Assembly: GCA_022650455.1 (NCBI GenBank)
Contig: JALCPO010000011.1
Span: 1 to 42,423 of the forward strand
From: Oscillospiraceae bacterium
Lineage (GTDB): Bacteria > Bacillota > Clostridia > Oscillospirales > Acutalibacteraceae
DNA length: 42,423 nucleotides
Direction of reading: 5' to 3'
Of this stretch, positions 25,871 through 33,314 are shown piece after piece. Within the stretch, counting starts at the first letter, position 1; each line of letters begins with the position of its first letter. The notes beneath the pieces are model-generated. The model was not told the DNA's origin and searched no databases. It worked only from the letters and a program-made list of their open reading frames with translations. The position numbers and the translations under genes are program-made.

Positions 25871-26998
25871 ATGAAAATACTGATTCTGTCGGCGGCGACC
25901 GGCGGCGGGCACCTGCGGGCTTCCCGCGCGATCAGCAATTATATTCAGGAAAAAGACCCGTCCTCACGGGTGGAGGTCGTCGACGCCATGAAGAGCATCG
26001 GCAGCCTGCTGGACAAAACCGTCTGCGACGGCTACCATATTCTCGCGATGAAAACGCCGAAGCTTTTCGGGAAGCTGTACCGCGCCACCAACAAAAAAAG
26101 CCCGCTTGCGGACCTGCTGAACCGGTTCAGCAACGCGTTCAGCCGGCTGCTTCTCCCCACCATCGCGGAAAGCGCGCCGGACGCGATTATCTCCACGCAC
26201 CCGTTCGTTTCGGAGATGGTGTCGCACCTGAAGGCCGTGGGCGCGGTGAACGTGCCGCTCATCACCCTGATGACGGACTACGGCCCGCACCGCGCGTGGA
26301 TCGCGGACTACGCGGACGCCTATGTGGTCGCGAACGCGGACATGATCCCGGAGATGGAAGCCATGGGCGTCGGCCGGGAAAAGATCTACCCGTTCGGCAT
26401 CCCCGTGGAGAACGTGTTCTTCACCCCGGCGGACCGGCCCGCCCTGCGGAAAAAGCTCGGGCTGGACGCGTCCCTGACGACCGTGCTGATTATGGCGGGG
26501 AGCTTCGGCGTGACGAACATCCTGAACATCTACCGGCAGATCACGCGCACCGACATCCCGTTCCAGGCCGTCGTGATCACCGGGCGGAACGAGAAGCTTT
26601 ACGCCGCGTTCACGGACGAGGTGAAGGCAAGCCCCAAAAGGACCAAGCTGGTGTTTTTTACCAACGAAGTGGAAAGCTACATGCACGTTTCCGACCTGCT
26701 GATCACGAAGCCGGGCGGGCTGACCGTTTCGGAGGCGCTGGCCTGCAACATCCCGCTCGCGGTGTTCGACGCCATCCCCGGGCAGGAGGAGGACAACGCG
26801 GACTTCCTGCTGACGCACAACATGGCCGTCAAGCTGGAGCCGGGCACGGACTGCGGCGAAACCATCCGCTCCCTGCTGGAGGACAGCCGCCGTCTCGACG
26901 GGATGCGCAGCAGCTGCACGGAATTCGACAAGTCCCATTCCACCGAAAACATCCTCGCGCTGACGCGCGAGCTGTGCGAAAAGTACCAGGCAGGCTGA
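25871..26998 (+). CDS. MGDG-synthase/UgtP-like glycosyltransferase (GT28-like)
   Basis: 375 residues. The N-terminal MGDG-synthase domain starts ILSAATGGGHLRASRAI, the Gly-rich loop typical of the family, and continues with MTDYGPHRAWIADYADAYVVA. The C-terminal UDP-sugar half has TVLIMAGSFGV, VVITGRNEKLY and LITKPGGLTVSEALACNIPLAV, then IPGQEEDNADFL. Such enzymes glycosylate diacylglycerol to form glycolipids and lipoteichoic acid anchors at the inner membrane face. The length matches UgtP-type proteins. The last codons and the stop lie inside repeat copy A, so the C-terminal QAG is encoded by the repeat. A terminator is supplied by the repeat. Confidence 0.9.
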   Translation: MKILILSAATGGGHLRASRAISNYIQEKDPSSRVEVVDAMKSIGSLLDKTVCDGYHILAMKTPKLFGKLYRATNKKSPLADLLNRFSNAFSRLLLPTIAESAPDAIISTHPFVSEMVSHLKAVGAVNVPLITLMTDYGPHRAWIADYADAYVVANADMIPEMEAMGVGREKIYPFGIPVENVFFTPADRPALRKKLGLDASLTTVLIMAGSFGVTNILNIYRQITRTDIPFQAVVITGRNEKLYAAFTDEVKASPKRTKLVFFTNEVESYMHVSDLLITKPGGLTVSEALACNIPLAVFDAIPGQEEDNADFLLTHNMAVKLEPGTDCGETIRSLLEDSRRLDGMRSSCTEFDKSHSTENILALTRELCEKYQAG

Positions 26999-27017
26999 GC
27001 CTGCACGCACGCCCCAC

Positions 27018-27068
27018 AAAAAAATCAGCCCCCGCGGCCGGTGGACACAGCCGCGGGGGCGTTTTTTT
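27018..27068. terminator. Bidirectional terminator inside repeat copy A
   Basis: An 11-bp perfect stem (27028-27038 with 27050-27060) with T7 on the plus side (27062-27068) and seven As on the other side (27018-27024), which are T7 on the minus strand. It can stop both the UgtP-like gene and leftward RNA from the element. The stem is kept in copy B, apart from one closing base. Confidence 0.9.
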
Positions 27069-27261
27069 GCCGGCGGGCCGCCGCCGTTTTCCGGGTCCGC
27101 AGCGGTTTTCCGAAACCTTTCTCCTCCCGAAAACCGGAATGGGCGGACGGCTTTCACCGGCGGGGCCGGGACGCAGCCCCCGCCCGGGCCGCCCCGCGGG
27201 GAGGGGAGCTCCCCCTGGGGCGGCGGAATGCGGGCACCGCGCCGCGGCTCCGCAAGGCAGC

Positions 27262-27472
27262 AAAAAGCGCCGCGCACGGAAGTGAATCCATACACGGCGC
27301 CGCTATGCGAAAACAGGTTCTTTCCCCCCTGTACAAAAAGACCGGAAAGAAGTATAATAATACCTGCAATGCGCGGTGAAAACCGTTGCGTATGGAGCCT
27401 GCCGCTCCGTATGCAGGGGGCAGGGTGGTGAGACACCCTGTTCCTGCTTTGCACTTTTTTATTTGCCTTGCG
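27262..27472 (-). ncRNA. Predicted structured RNA from promoter P1 of repeat copy A
   Basis: P1 (minus): TTGAAA 27502-27507, 17-bp spacer, TATAAT 27479-27484. Hairpins follow in the RNA: GCAGG/CCTGC plus CAGGGTG/CACCCTG (27413-27447); an 11-bp stem with two G-U pairs (about 27388-27414); GCAA/TTGC enclosing CGGT/ACCG; ACAGG/CCTGT; and a 10-bp stem (27267-27276 with 27291-27300) followed by T5. The 5' end CCGCAAGGC can also pair with GCCTTGCGG just beyond the T5 (27249-27258 with 27465-27474). The RNA would be ~210 nt, or ~450 nt if it runs to the bidirectional terminator. It matches no RNA family I know. Confidence 0.5.
27330..27460 (+). ncRNA. Promoter P2 and predicted ~95-nt antisense RNA in repeat copy A
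   Basis: P2: TGTACA 27330-27335, 17-bp spacer, TATAAT 27353-27358. The RNA would start near 27365 and end after the hairpin 27413-27447, which is followed by TTTGCAC and T6 (27455-27460). It is fully complementary to the first half of the P1 RNA. Both boxes and the 17-bp spacer are identical in copy B. Whether both promoters are used is unknown. Confidence 0.4.
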
Positions 27473-27522
27473 GAATCTATTATAGACCCCTTTTCCAGAA
27501 ATTTCAACTCTTTTTGCGGAAA

Positions 27523-27557
27523 CGCGGAAAGGCCCCCGGAACAGGGGCCTTTCCGCG
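27523..27557 (-). terminator. Terminator of the ABC-F gene
   Basis: A 14-bp perfect stem (27523-27536 with 27544-27557), loop of 7, followed in minus orientation by only TTTCCGC. The T tract is short, but the stem is strong and lies 12 bp past the stop codon, just before P1 of repeat copy A. Confidence 0.7.
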
Positions 27558-27568
27558 CGCCGCGGGCG

Positions 27569-29107
27569 TCAGGGCCGGGGCACGGGCGCGAGGCCCGAGG
27601 CCGTGAGGCGGTAAACCTTCCCGCACACCTCCGCGATGTACTTCCGGTCGTGCGAAACGCTGACGACGGCCCCGCCGAACGAGCGCAGCACCCGGCGGAC
27701 GACGGGGTTGGAAAGCGGGGAGAAATTCCGCGTGGGCTCGTCGAGCACCAGCACGTTGGAGCCGTCCAGAATCATCTTCAGGAAGAGCAGCTTCGCCTTC
27801 TGCCCGCCGGAAAGCGCCGCCACGCTGTGCTCCATCTCGTCCGCCGTGTATTTCATGCTGCCCAGGAACGTGCGGATTTTCGTCGCCTCGTCCTTCGTGC
27901 CGGTGCGGGAAAGCGTTTCCACCGCCGTGCGGGCGGGGTCGAGGGCGTCCCCGTAATCCTGCGGCATGCAGGCGGCGCGGATGTCGTCCCGCGCGAGCAG
28001 GTCCTCCGCGATCCGCTTGAGCAGCGTGCTTTTCCCGGCCCCGTTTTTGCCGACGATGCAGATTTTCTCCGGGCCCTCCACATGCAGGCGGATCCCCCGC
28101 GCGAGAACCCGGCCCCCCGCGGCCAGCCGGCCGAGGGAAAAATCCAGCACGACCTTGCCGTTCGGCACCCGGGCGCTTTCCCCGAACCCGACGGCGATGG
28201 CGTCCTCCGTGTCGGGAAGCTCCGTCATGGCGGCGCGCCCGCGCTCGAACCGGCGCCCCATGGATTTGACGGCCTTCATCTTCTTTTTAAGCATCTTCCC
28301 GCCGTGCGGGTCGGCGCGGGACACGGACGCCTGCTCGTGCTCCACTCGGGACTCGATGCGGCGGAATTTTTCCTGCTGTTTCTCGTACTCGCCGCGCTCC
28401 CTGCGCGCCTCTTTTTCCTGCCGGGCAAAGCCGGAAAGCCGCTCCTCCACATATTGCCGGTAGGGCATACGCGCCACCGTCCAGCGGGGCAGGGTCTTCC
28501 TCCGCACCTGCTCCAGGTGGACGACCACGTTGGCGGTGTTCTCAATGAGGGTCTCATCGTGGGAGACGTACAGCACGGGCAGGCCGCAAGTGTTCAGGAA
28601 GGTTTCGAGCCACTCCAGCGTCTCCAGGTCGAGGTCGTTGGAGGGTTCGTCCAGCAGCAGGACGTCGGGCTGCTCCATCCGGATGCGGGCAAGCTGGAGC
28701 TTCACCTTTTCGCCGCCGGAAAGCGTGCCGACCTTCCGGTCGGAGTAGAACAGCGCCGGGGCCAGGCCGAGCGGAACGGCCGCGGCCGAAAGCTCCGGAG
28801 GCGAAAGCCGGGAAAAAGACGGGGATTCGGAGCAGAACTCCAGCACCGTGCGGTTTTTGCCGCTTTCCGGCAGCTCCTGCGGCAGATAGCCGAGCCGCAG
28901 CCCCGTTTTCACGACCTCGCCCTCGGCCTCCGCGTAGCCCGCGACGAGCGCCGGGTCGTAGATCAGCTTGAGCAGGGTGGACTTCCCGTCCCCCTCCTCC
29001 CCGACCAGCACGGCCCGGTCGCCGGGGTTCAGCACAAACGAGAAATCCTTTAGAATCGTGCGGTTATCCTTGCGGTGCGTAATGGTAAGATGTTTGATTT
29101 GCAGCAT
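27569..29107 (-). CDS. ABC-F ATPase, probable ribosome-protection/antibiotic-resistance type
   Basis: 512 residues from the ATG at 29107 (GGGAGG 5 nt upstream). Two ABC domains on one chain and no membrane segment: Walker A GEEGDGKST (36-44), signature LSGGEK (129-134), Walker B VLLLDEPSND (149-158); then a charged linker (~200-310, helical, KMLKKKMKAVK); Walker A GKNGAGKST (353-361), signature LSGGQ (432-436), Walker B VLVLDEPT (452-459). ABC-F proteins act on the ribosomal E site. The second D-loop is TRNFSPLS, not the usual TNHLD; I recall such wording from resistance ABC-F proteins. The attenuator leader upstream also points to drug-induced expression. The drug class cannot be read. Confidence 0.85.
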   Translation of the reverse strand: MLQIKHLTITHRKDNRTILKDFSFVLNPGDRAVLVGEEGDGKSTLLKLIYDPALVAGYAEAEGEVVKTGLRLGYLPQELPESGKNRTVLEFCSESPSFSRLSPPELSAAAVPLGLAPALFYSDRKVGTLSGGEKVKLQLARIRMEQPDVLLLDEPSNDLDLETLEWLETFLNTCGLPVLYVSHDETLIENTANVVVHLEQVRRKTLPRWTVARMPYRQYVEERLSGFARQEKEARRERGEYEKQQEKFRRIESRVEHEQASVSRADPHGGKMLKKKMKAVKSMGRRFERGRAAMTELPDTEDAIAVGFGESARVPNGKVVLDFSLGRLAAGGRVLARGIRLHVEGPEKICIVGKNGAGKSTLLKRIAEDLLARDDIRAACMPQDYGDALDPARTAVETLSRTGTKDEATKIRTFLGSMKYTADEMEHSVAALSGGQKAKLLFLKMILDGSNVLVLDEPTRNFSPLSNPVVRRVLRSFGGAVVSVSHDRKYIAEVCGKVYRLTASGLAPVPRP

Positions 29108-29119
29108 CGTTTCCTCCCG

Positions 29120-29306
29120 AAAAAAATCCGCCCTCCGGCAAAACCGAAAGGCAGACCTCCAGCGGGAACGGGACCGCCGCTGCGGCGCCCCTGCGCGGAT
29201 CGTCTGCTTTTCGGCAACGGAACAAGGCCCGCCGGGCGGGCGTGTTGTTTCCATTCCTTCGAAAAACAGATTATCTGCGCATTTTTTCACCCGATTCTCT
29301 TCTTTT
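29120..29306 (-). promoter_or_regulatory. Attenuator leader of the ABC-F gene
   Basis: In minus orientation the ~200-nt leader ends in an intrinsic terminator: a 12-bp stem with no mismatch, only G-U pairs (29144-29155 with 29127-29138), loop of 5, then T7 (29120-29126), directly before the ribosome binding site. Upstream, 29203-29214 is complementary at 11 of 12 positions to the first arm of that terminator (29144-29155), so it can form an exclusive antiterminator. A GC palindrome (about 29228-29241) lies between the 5' end and this arm. This is the layout of translation-controlled attenuation known for resistance ABC-F genes. Confidence 0.8.
29271..29282 (-). CDS. Possible three-codon upstream ORF (Met-Arg-Arg) in the ABC-F leader
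   Basis: ATG-CGC-AGA-TAA, with GGGTGA 4 nt upstream, about 24 nt from the predicted transcript start. Ribosome stalling on a short leader ORF is a known trigger for such attenuators. A competing reading is a longer frame that opens at the GTG just upstream and runs in frame into the ABC-F gene. Purely a candidate. Confidence 0.3.
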   Translation of the reverse strand: MRR

Positions 29307-29310
29307 ATCG

Positions 29311-29622
29311 TTATTTTAGCACGGATTTTCCCTTTTGTCCAGACGGTTTCCGCGCCTGCTTTTCCGCCCCGGGGGGCTTGAGCAGGAGCCGCGTCTCGCC
29401 GGGGTTCAGCGTCAGCAGCTTCACGGCGATGCGCGGGTGCTTCAGGCGCAGGCGCACCATGTCGCGCAGGGCCTGCCCGCGGTGGCAGCCGTGAATGACG
29501 CGCACCTCGGCCACGTTTGCGGGCGCGCCGCTCAGCAGGTGCTCCAGCCGGGACTTCGCGTCCTCCACCGTGAGGCCGTGCAGGTCCACCTCCATGGTAT
29601 TCCCCCGCTGTTCCACATGCAT
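29311..29622 (-). CDS. Small Smr-domain protein
   Basis: 103 residues: a stand-alone Smr domain (the C-terminal domain of MutS2). The motifs are MEVDLHGLTVEDAKSRLEHLL (the LDLHG motif, residues ~10-30) and VRVIHGCHRGQALRDMVRLRL (the HGxG motif, here HGCHRG). Smr domains have nuclease activity or bind nucleic acids. The C-terminal tail is basic (AEKQARKPSGQKGKSVLK). The start is the ATG at 29622 (AGGGAGAG 5 nt upstream); a second ATG at 29595 is possible. Small Smr proteins have been tied to collided-ribosome processing, which is compatible with the ABC-F neighbour, but co-function is not shown. Confidence 0.85.
   Translation of the reverse strand: MHVEQRGNTMEVDLHGLTVEDAKSRLEHLLSGAPANVAEVRVIHGCHRGQALRDMVRLRLKHPRIAVKLLTLNPGETRLLLKPPGAEKQARKPSGQKGKSVLK
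29313..29341 (-). promoter_or_regulatory. Promoter of the ABC-F gene
   Basis: In minus orientation: TGGACA (29336-29341), a 17-bp spacer, TAAAAT (29313-29318). It lies within the last codons of the Smr gene, so the ABC-F transcript begins just past the Smr stop codon. Confidence 0.75.
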
Positions 29623-29740
29623 CGCGACTCTCCCTTTCCGCCGTTTTCCGCGCCGATTTATTCTTATTATAGACGGAGCCGGGAAAGAACAAATTCCGGA
29701 CGGGAAAATAGCAAATCCATGGACTCGGCGGGAGCCGGTA

Positions 29741-29749
29741 TGCTATAAT
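29741..29749 (+). promoter_or_regulatory. Extended -10 promoter of the 391-residue gene
   Basis: TG-C-TATAAT (29741-29749), 26 bp before the start codon. The -35 (TGGACT, 29720-29725, 18-bp spacer) is partly conserved. Confidence 0.65.
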
Positions 29750-29774
29750 AAAGGGAAATCCGGAGGTGAACGCG

Positions 29775-30950
29775 ATGAAAGTTGTGGACCTGCGCAACAT
29801 CTTTACCAACTGCAACGACGAACTGATCGAAATCAGCGATTCCCTCATCTACTATGCCGAAGAAAAGATGGAGGAAGGGCACCCGAGCCTCTTTCTTCTG
29901 GAATATAACCGCGTCACGAAGCGGGAGCGCATCCTGATGAACTGCCTGCTCCCCGGCCCGGCCTGCGTGCAGCATTACTTCAGCTTCCCGGAGGACATTG
30001 TGGTCGTCATGGAGTCCGGCGGGAGCGAAGCGTGGGTGCTCCGGGTGGAGAAGTGCACCGGCGCGGAAAAGGACATGGCGAAGCTCAGCTTCATCGGTGA
30101 TTTTCAGGACTGCCGCGCGCTGGACGAGTCGCACGTGCTGTTTTACGCGGGGCCGAACGAGAGGCACCGGCCGCTGTTCCGCGAATACAAAAAGCTGACC
30201 GGCTTCGGCCGGGTGGCCTACCTTTACGACCTGGAGGAGGGCAAATACTACTACGCCCGCGACCCGCGCGTCTGTGGCGCGGACTCTTCCAAATTCGTCC
30301 CCTACTTCCGCGGGGGCGAGAAGCAGATCCTCGTGCTGGAGCCCCGCGGCAGCGAAGAGGACAAGCGGAAATGCTTCCACAACATGCGCTGGCTGGGCGA
30401 CAACATCTGCGACAACATCTGGGCCTGCCCGATGATCGACTTTTTCGCCTCGCTGAAAGCCGGCGAGGAGCGCGCCCCGCTGGAGTTGATCCTGAGCGCG
30501 GGCACGGCGGGGCTGGTCCGCTTCGCGGGGATCGACCGGGAGAACATCTACTTCCGCGCCAAGTACTTCCCGACGGGCGACCAGCGCCTGTGCGCCTACC
30601 ACATGGAAACCGGGAAAAAATCCGTCGCCGCGCGCCTGACGCTCGACGAAAACGACCGGCCCGCCTGGTTCAGCATCGACCCGGAGGGCGGGCGGGCCTA
30701 CCGCATCGCGGAATGCGGGGACGACTACGAGGTCACCGGCGTGCTGAACTCCGCGATCCGGGCAAAATACCCGAAGGAGCTGGGAAAATTCGTCACCTGC
30801 GTGGACGACCGCTTCCTCATCGCGAAGTACATCCTCGCGGACGAAAACGACTCGTTCGAGTTCAACTCCGTCTACGACACCGAGACCGGCTCGCAGAAAA
30901 GCTACGAATGCCGGTGCGCGGTGCGCGGGGGAACGGTGGTCCTGTACTGA
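29775..30950 (+). CDS. Uncharacterised 391-residue cytoplasmic protein
   Basis: I do not recognise this protein. Start ATG 29775, with GGAGG 8 nt upstream. There is no signal peptide, no membrane segment and no obvious catalytic motif. The composition is rich in acidic and aromatic residues. Segments such as ESHVLFYAGPNERHRPLFREY, VAYLYDLEEGKYYYARD, LCAYHMETGKKSVAARL and FNSVYDTETGSQKSYEC look like the repeated strands of a beta-propeller in which each blade ends in a tight turn; this is only an impression. Its 3' end faces that of the ABC permease gene, with a 10-bp gap and no terminator. Confidence 0.7.
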   Translation: MKVVDLRNIFTNCNDELIEISDSLIYYAEEKMEEGHPSLFLLEYNRVTKRERILMNCLLPGPACVQHYFSFPEDIVVVMESGGSEAWVLRVEKCTGAEKDMAKLSFIGDFQDCRALDESHVLFYAGPNERHRPLFREYKKLTGFGRVAYLYDLEEGKYYYARDPRVCGADSSKFVPYFRGGEKQILVLEPRGSEEDKRKCFHNMRWLGDNICDNIWACPMIDFFASLKAGEERAPLELILSAGTAGLVRFAGIDRENIYFRAKYFPTGDQRLCAYHMETGKKSVAARLTLDENDRPAWFSIDPEGGRAYRIAECGDDYEVTGVLNSAIRAKYPKELGKFVTCVDDRFLIAKYILADENDSFEFNSVYDTETGSQKSYECRCAVRGGTVVLY

Positions 30951-30960
30951 GCTTATAGCC

Positions 30961-32574
30961 TTACACGCCCATCTCGGCCGTGCTCAGCAGGTTGCGGCAG
31001 GCGAAAACGATGCCCAGCGAAGCCAGCAGGTTCCAGCCGACGACGGGCAGGCCCGCAACGAAGATGCGCGCCGCTTCCGGAAGGCCCGGCACGGCGAAGA
31101 AAACGGCCGCGCCGAGCCCGATCCCCGGCGCGGCGACGAGCGCCAGCAGCAGCATGAACAGGAACGCGACGAGGCCGCGGTTGCCCATGCCGCCCATCAC
31201 GCGCTGCGCGAGGATGTTGCCCGCCGTGAACAGGGCGCCGAACGTCACATAGCCGAGGAAGCAGATCAGCCCCGCGAGAGGGGACGCATGGACCGCCGCG
31301 CACAGGACCGCAAAGAGAACGGCACCGTCGGCGGCGGGCTGCAGCACACTGGTCAGGCTGGCCCAGAGGAGCTTGCGGAACGGATTTTCCGGAACGAGGT
31401 AGACGTAGGGCTTCCCCAGCTCGCGCGACCAGTCGCCCGCCGCGTTCCGCAGGAACAGGATGTAAACGTCCGCCGCGAAAACGATGAGCAGCAGGACGTT
31501 CGGCGCGGGGGCGTCCGGGTCCCCGCGGCTGGAAAACCGGATGACGAACGCCAGCGCCAGGTCGGCGGCCAGCGTGACGAACGTGGAAACGCCGAGGAAA
31601 ACCAGGCGGCTGCGGCGCCGCGCCTCGCACAGGTGCTTGTAGAAAAACGCATTCGCGCCCCAGCCCCGGCCGATGCCGGTTTTCCCGGTTTTCACCTTTC
31701 CGCCGGGGTGCATCGCGGCGCGGTTCTCTTTGGCCGCCCGGCGCAGCTCAAACTGCGTTTCCGTATTGCTCAGCACGTCCTCGTAATAATCGGTATTGCT
31801 TTTTTCAAACGCCGCAAGGCACAGAAGGAACGCGGCCAGCAGCAGCGCCCCGTAGAGGAGCGCCGCCCGCAGGTCGCCGCCGATCAGCGCGAAGGCCGCC
31901 CCCTTCGCCCAGCCGACGATGGGGAAGTACTCGAGGTACGGCGAAGACACGGCGGCCCAGACCGCTTCCGCCTCGCCGCCGTTTTTCCGGAACAGGAAAA
32001 GCGCCGTAAGGACCATGGCGCCCAGAAAAGCGTACAGGGCGGCGCGGACCGCGTTCTTCCGCTTCGGGTTCCCGTTGGAAAAGCTGTAAACGAGCAGCGA
32101 AAGCACCTGCACCAGGAACACGGTCACCGCGGAAGCGACCACCAGGAGAACGACGCCCAAAGCGGTGATGCGGAAATGATCCATCAGCATCCCGCTCCAG
32201 AACAGCAGGAAAAGAAAGCTCAGCAGCGTCGAGGCCATCTGCTTCGTCAAGCCGTAAGCCAGAATCTTCTTGGGAGAAACGGGGGAAACGAACAGCAGGT
32301 TCACGTCCGGCATCCGGAACATCGTGGTGCCGGACTTCAGCGAAACCAGCAGGGTGGGGATGCTCAGGAACAGCAGCCACGCGAGGAAGAACCCGTGGAG
32401 CATGCGGAAGTCGGAAAGCTCCGACGCCTTCGGCGGATCCGTCTGAACGCCGACCAGCATGGCGGCGAAAAGCCCCGCGGTAACCAGGTAGGCGGTCAGC
32501 TTTCCCGGGTGGCGGAGCAGGTCGCGGAAAAAGTTCTTCCCCTGCTTGCGCACCAGAAAAACAAGCGCGCTCAT
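30961..32574 (-). CDS. ABC exporter membrane subunit (putative ABC_export family)
   Basis: 537 residues with about twelve hydrophobic segments in two groups (about 20-290 and 320-530), separated by a basic hydrophilic loop (FELRRAAKENRAAMHPGGKVKTGK). The segment MFRMPDVNLLFVSPVSPKKILAYGL is typical of the large 'putative ABC exporter' permeases of Clostridia. The ATG at 32574 overlaps the stop of the ATPase gene by 4 bp (ATGA), so the two are translated together and surely form one exporter. The substrate is unknown. Confidence 0.85.
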   Translation of the reverse strand: MSALVFLVRKQGKNFFRDLLRHPGKLTAYLVTAGLFAAMLVGVQTDPPKASELSDFRMLHGFFLAWLLFLSIPTLLVSLKSGTTMFRMPDVNLLFVSPVSPKKILAYGLTKQMASTLLSFLFLLFWSGMLMDHFRITALGVVLLVVASAVTVFLVQVLSLLVYSFSNGNPKRKNAVRAALYAFLGAMVLTALFLFRKNGGEAEAVWAAVSSPYLEYFPIVGWAKGAAFALIGGDLRAALLYGALLLAAFLLCLAAFEKSNTDYYEDVLSNTETQFELRRAAKENRAAMHPGGKVKTGKTGIGRGWGANAFFYKHLCEARRRSRLVFLGVSTFVTLAADLALAFVIRFSSRGDPDAPAPNVLLLIVFAADVYILFLRNAAGDWSRELGKPYVYLVPENPFRKLLWASLTSVLQPAADGAVLFAVLCAAVHASPLAGLICFLGYVTFGALFTAGNILAQRVMGGMGNRGLVAFLFMLLLALVAAPGIGLGAAVFFAVPGLPEAARIFVAGLPVVGWNLLASLGIVFACRNLLSTAEMGV

Positions 32575-33281
32575 GCCGTGCCCCCTTTGCCCTCGGTAAT
32601 GGCGAAGAAAAGCTGCTCAAGGTTCTCGCCGCTTTGCAGGACTTCGCCCCGGGTGCGCACCGCCGCGATCTTCCCGTTCATCATGATGAGGGCCTTGTCC
32701 CAGAACTCGCGGACGCTGTCCAGCATATGGGTGCTGACGAGGACGGAGCATCCGGCGGCGCGCAGCTCGGTCAGCATGGTCTTGAGCTCCTTGATGGCGT
32801 GCGGGTCCAGGCCGATGAACGGCTCGTCCAGCAAAACCGTCCGCGGGCCGGGAAGGAGCGCGCAGCAGACGCTCAGCTTCTGCTGCATACCCTTGGAAAG
32901 CTCCTTGCCGAGCTTTTCGCGCTTGTCGCCGAGCTCCATGCGCTCCAGCAGCGCGTCGGTTTTTCCGCGCCAGCCCTCCACCCGGTAGGCCCGGGCGATG
33001 AACTCCATGTGCTCGCCCACCGTAAGGTTTTCCATGGGGGCGGGGATCTCCGGCACATACCCGAAGCTGCGCTTGGCCTCGGTGCTTTTATTCGGCTTTC
33101 CGTCAAACAGGACCGTCCCGCCGAAGCGCAGCAGGCCCGCGATGCATTTGATGGCCGTCGATTTTCCGGCGCCGTTCGGCCCGCAGAGCACGGCGATCTC
33201 CCCGTTCTCCACCCGGAACGTCAGGTCGTCGTTGGCCGTCAGCTTCCCGTAGCGTTTCGTCAGATGTGATACTTCCAGCAT
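32571..33281 (-). CDS. ABC transporter ATP-binding subunit
   Basis: 236 residues. Walker A GPNGAGKST (about 34-42), Q-loop region VPEIPAPMENLTVGEH, signature LSKGMQQKLSVCCAL (about 128-142; SKGMQ in place of SGGQ, as common in export ATPases of the CcmA/YtrB type), Walker B TVLLDEPFIGLDPHA (about 149-163) and H-loop VSTHML. It drives the permease encoded next. The ATG at 33281 has GGGAGC 7 nt upstream. Confidence 0.93.
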   Translation of the reverse strand: MLEVSHLTKRYGKLTANDDLTFRVENGEIAVLCGPNGAGKSTAIKCIAGLLRFGGTVLFDGKPNKSTEAKRSFGYVPEIPAPMENLTVGEHMEFIARAYRVEGWRGKTDALLERMELGDKREKLGKELSKGMQQKLSVCCALLPGPRTVLLDEPFIGLDPHAIKELKTMLTELRAAGCSVLVSTHMLDSVREFWDKALIMMNGKIAAVRTRGEVLQSGENLEQLFFAITEGKGGTA

Positions 33282-33314
33282 GGTTTCAGCTCCCGTTTCC
33301 CTGAATTTTACAGC

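Larger units (their letters stand above)
26988..27507 (-). repeat. Dispersed ~520-bp two-promoter element, copy A
   Basis: This stretch recurs in inverted orientation at 37409-37930, with about 94% identity counted by eye (about 30 differences and a few 1-2-base indels). It starts at AGGCAGGCTGAGCCTGC, which contains the stop codon of the UgtP-like gene, and ends at the -35 box of promoter P1. Contents, left to right: bidirectional terminator, ~180 bp of GC-rich hairpin-prone sequence, hairpin with T5 on the minus strand, promoter P2 (plus), a group of conserved hairpins, promoter P1 (minus). No frame is preserved between the copies in a way that suggests a protein. There are no transposase-type ends, and no target duplication was recognised. 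Confidence 0.85.

Noticed and set aside
27262-27472. 6S RNA, tmRNA or RNase P RNA as identity of the repeat RNA
   Set aside because: Length and hairpin order do not match: no tmRNA tag frame or tRNA-like end, no RNase P core motifs, and no single long hairpin with central bubble as in 6S RNA. Two near-identical copies also argue against it. A covariance search would settle it.
27386-27510. A cysteine-rich peptide frame shared by both repeat copies (SVCRGQGG...PCSCFALF...PCGIYY)
   Set aside because: No ribosome binding site or consistent start codon; copy A and copy B enter the frame differently because of an indel, and nearly all base differences change the amino acid. A structured RNA explains the conservation better.
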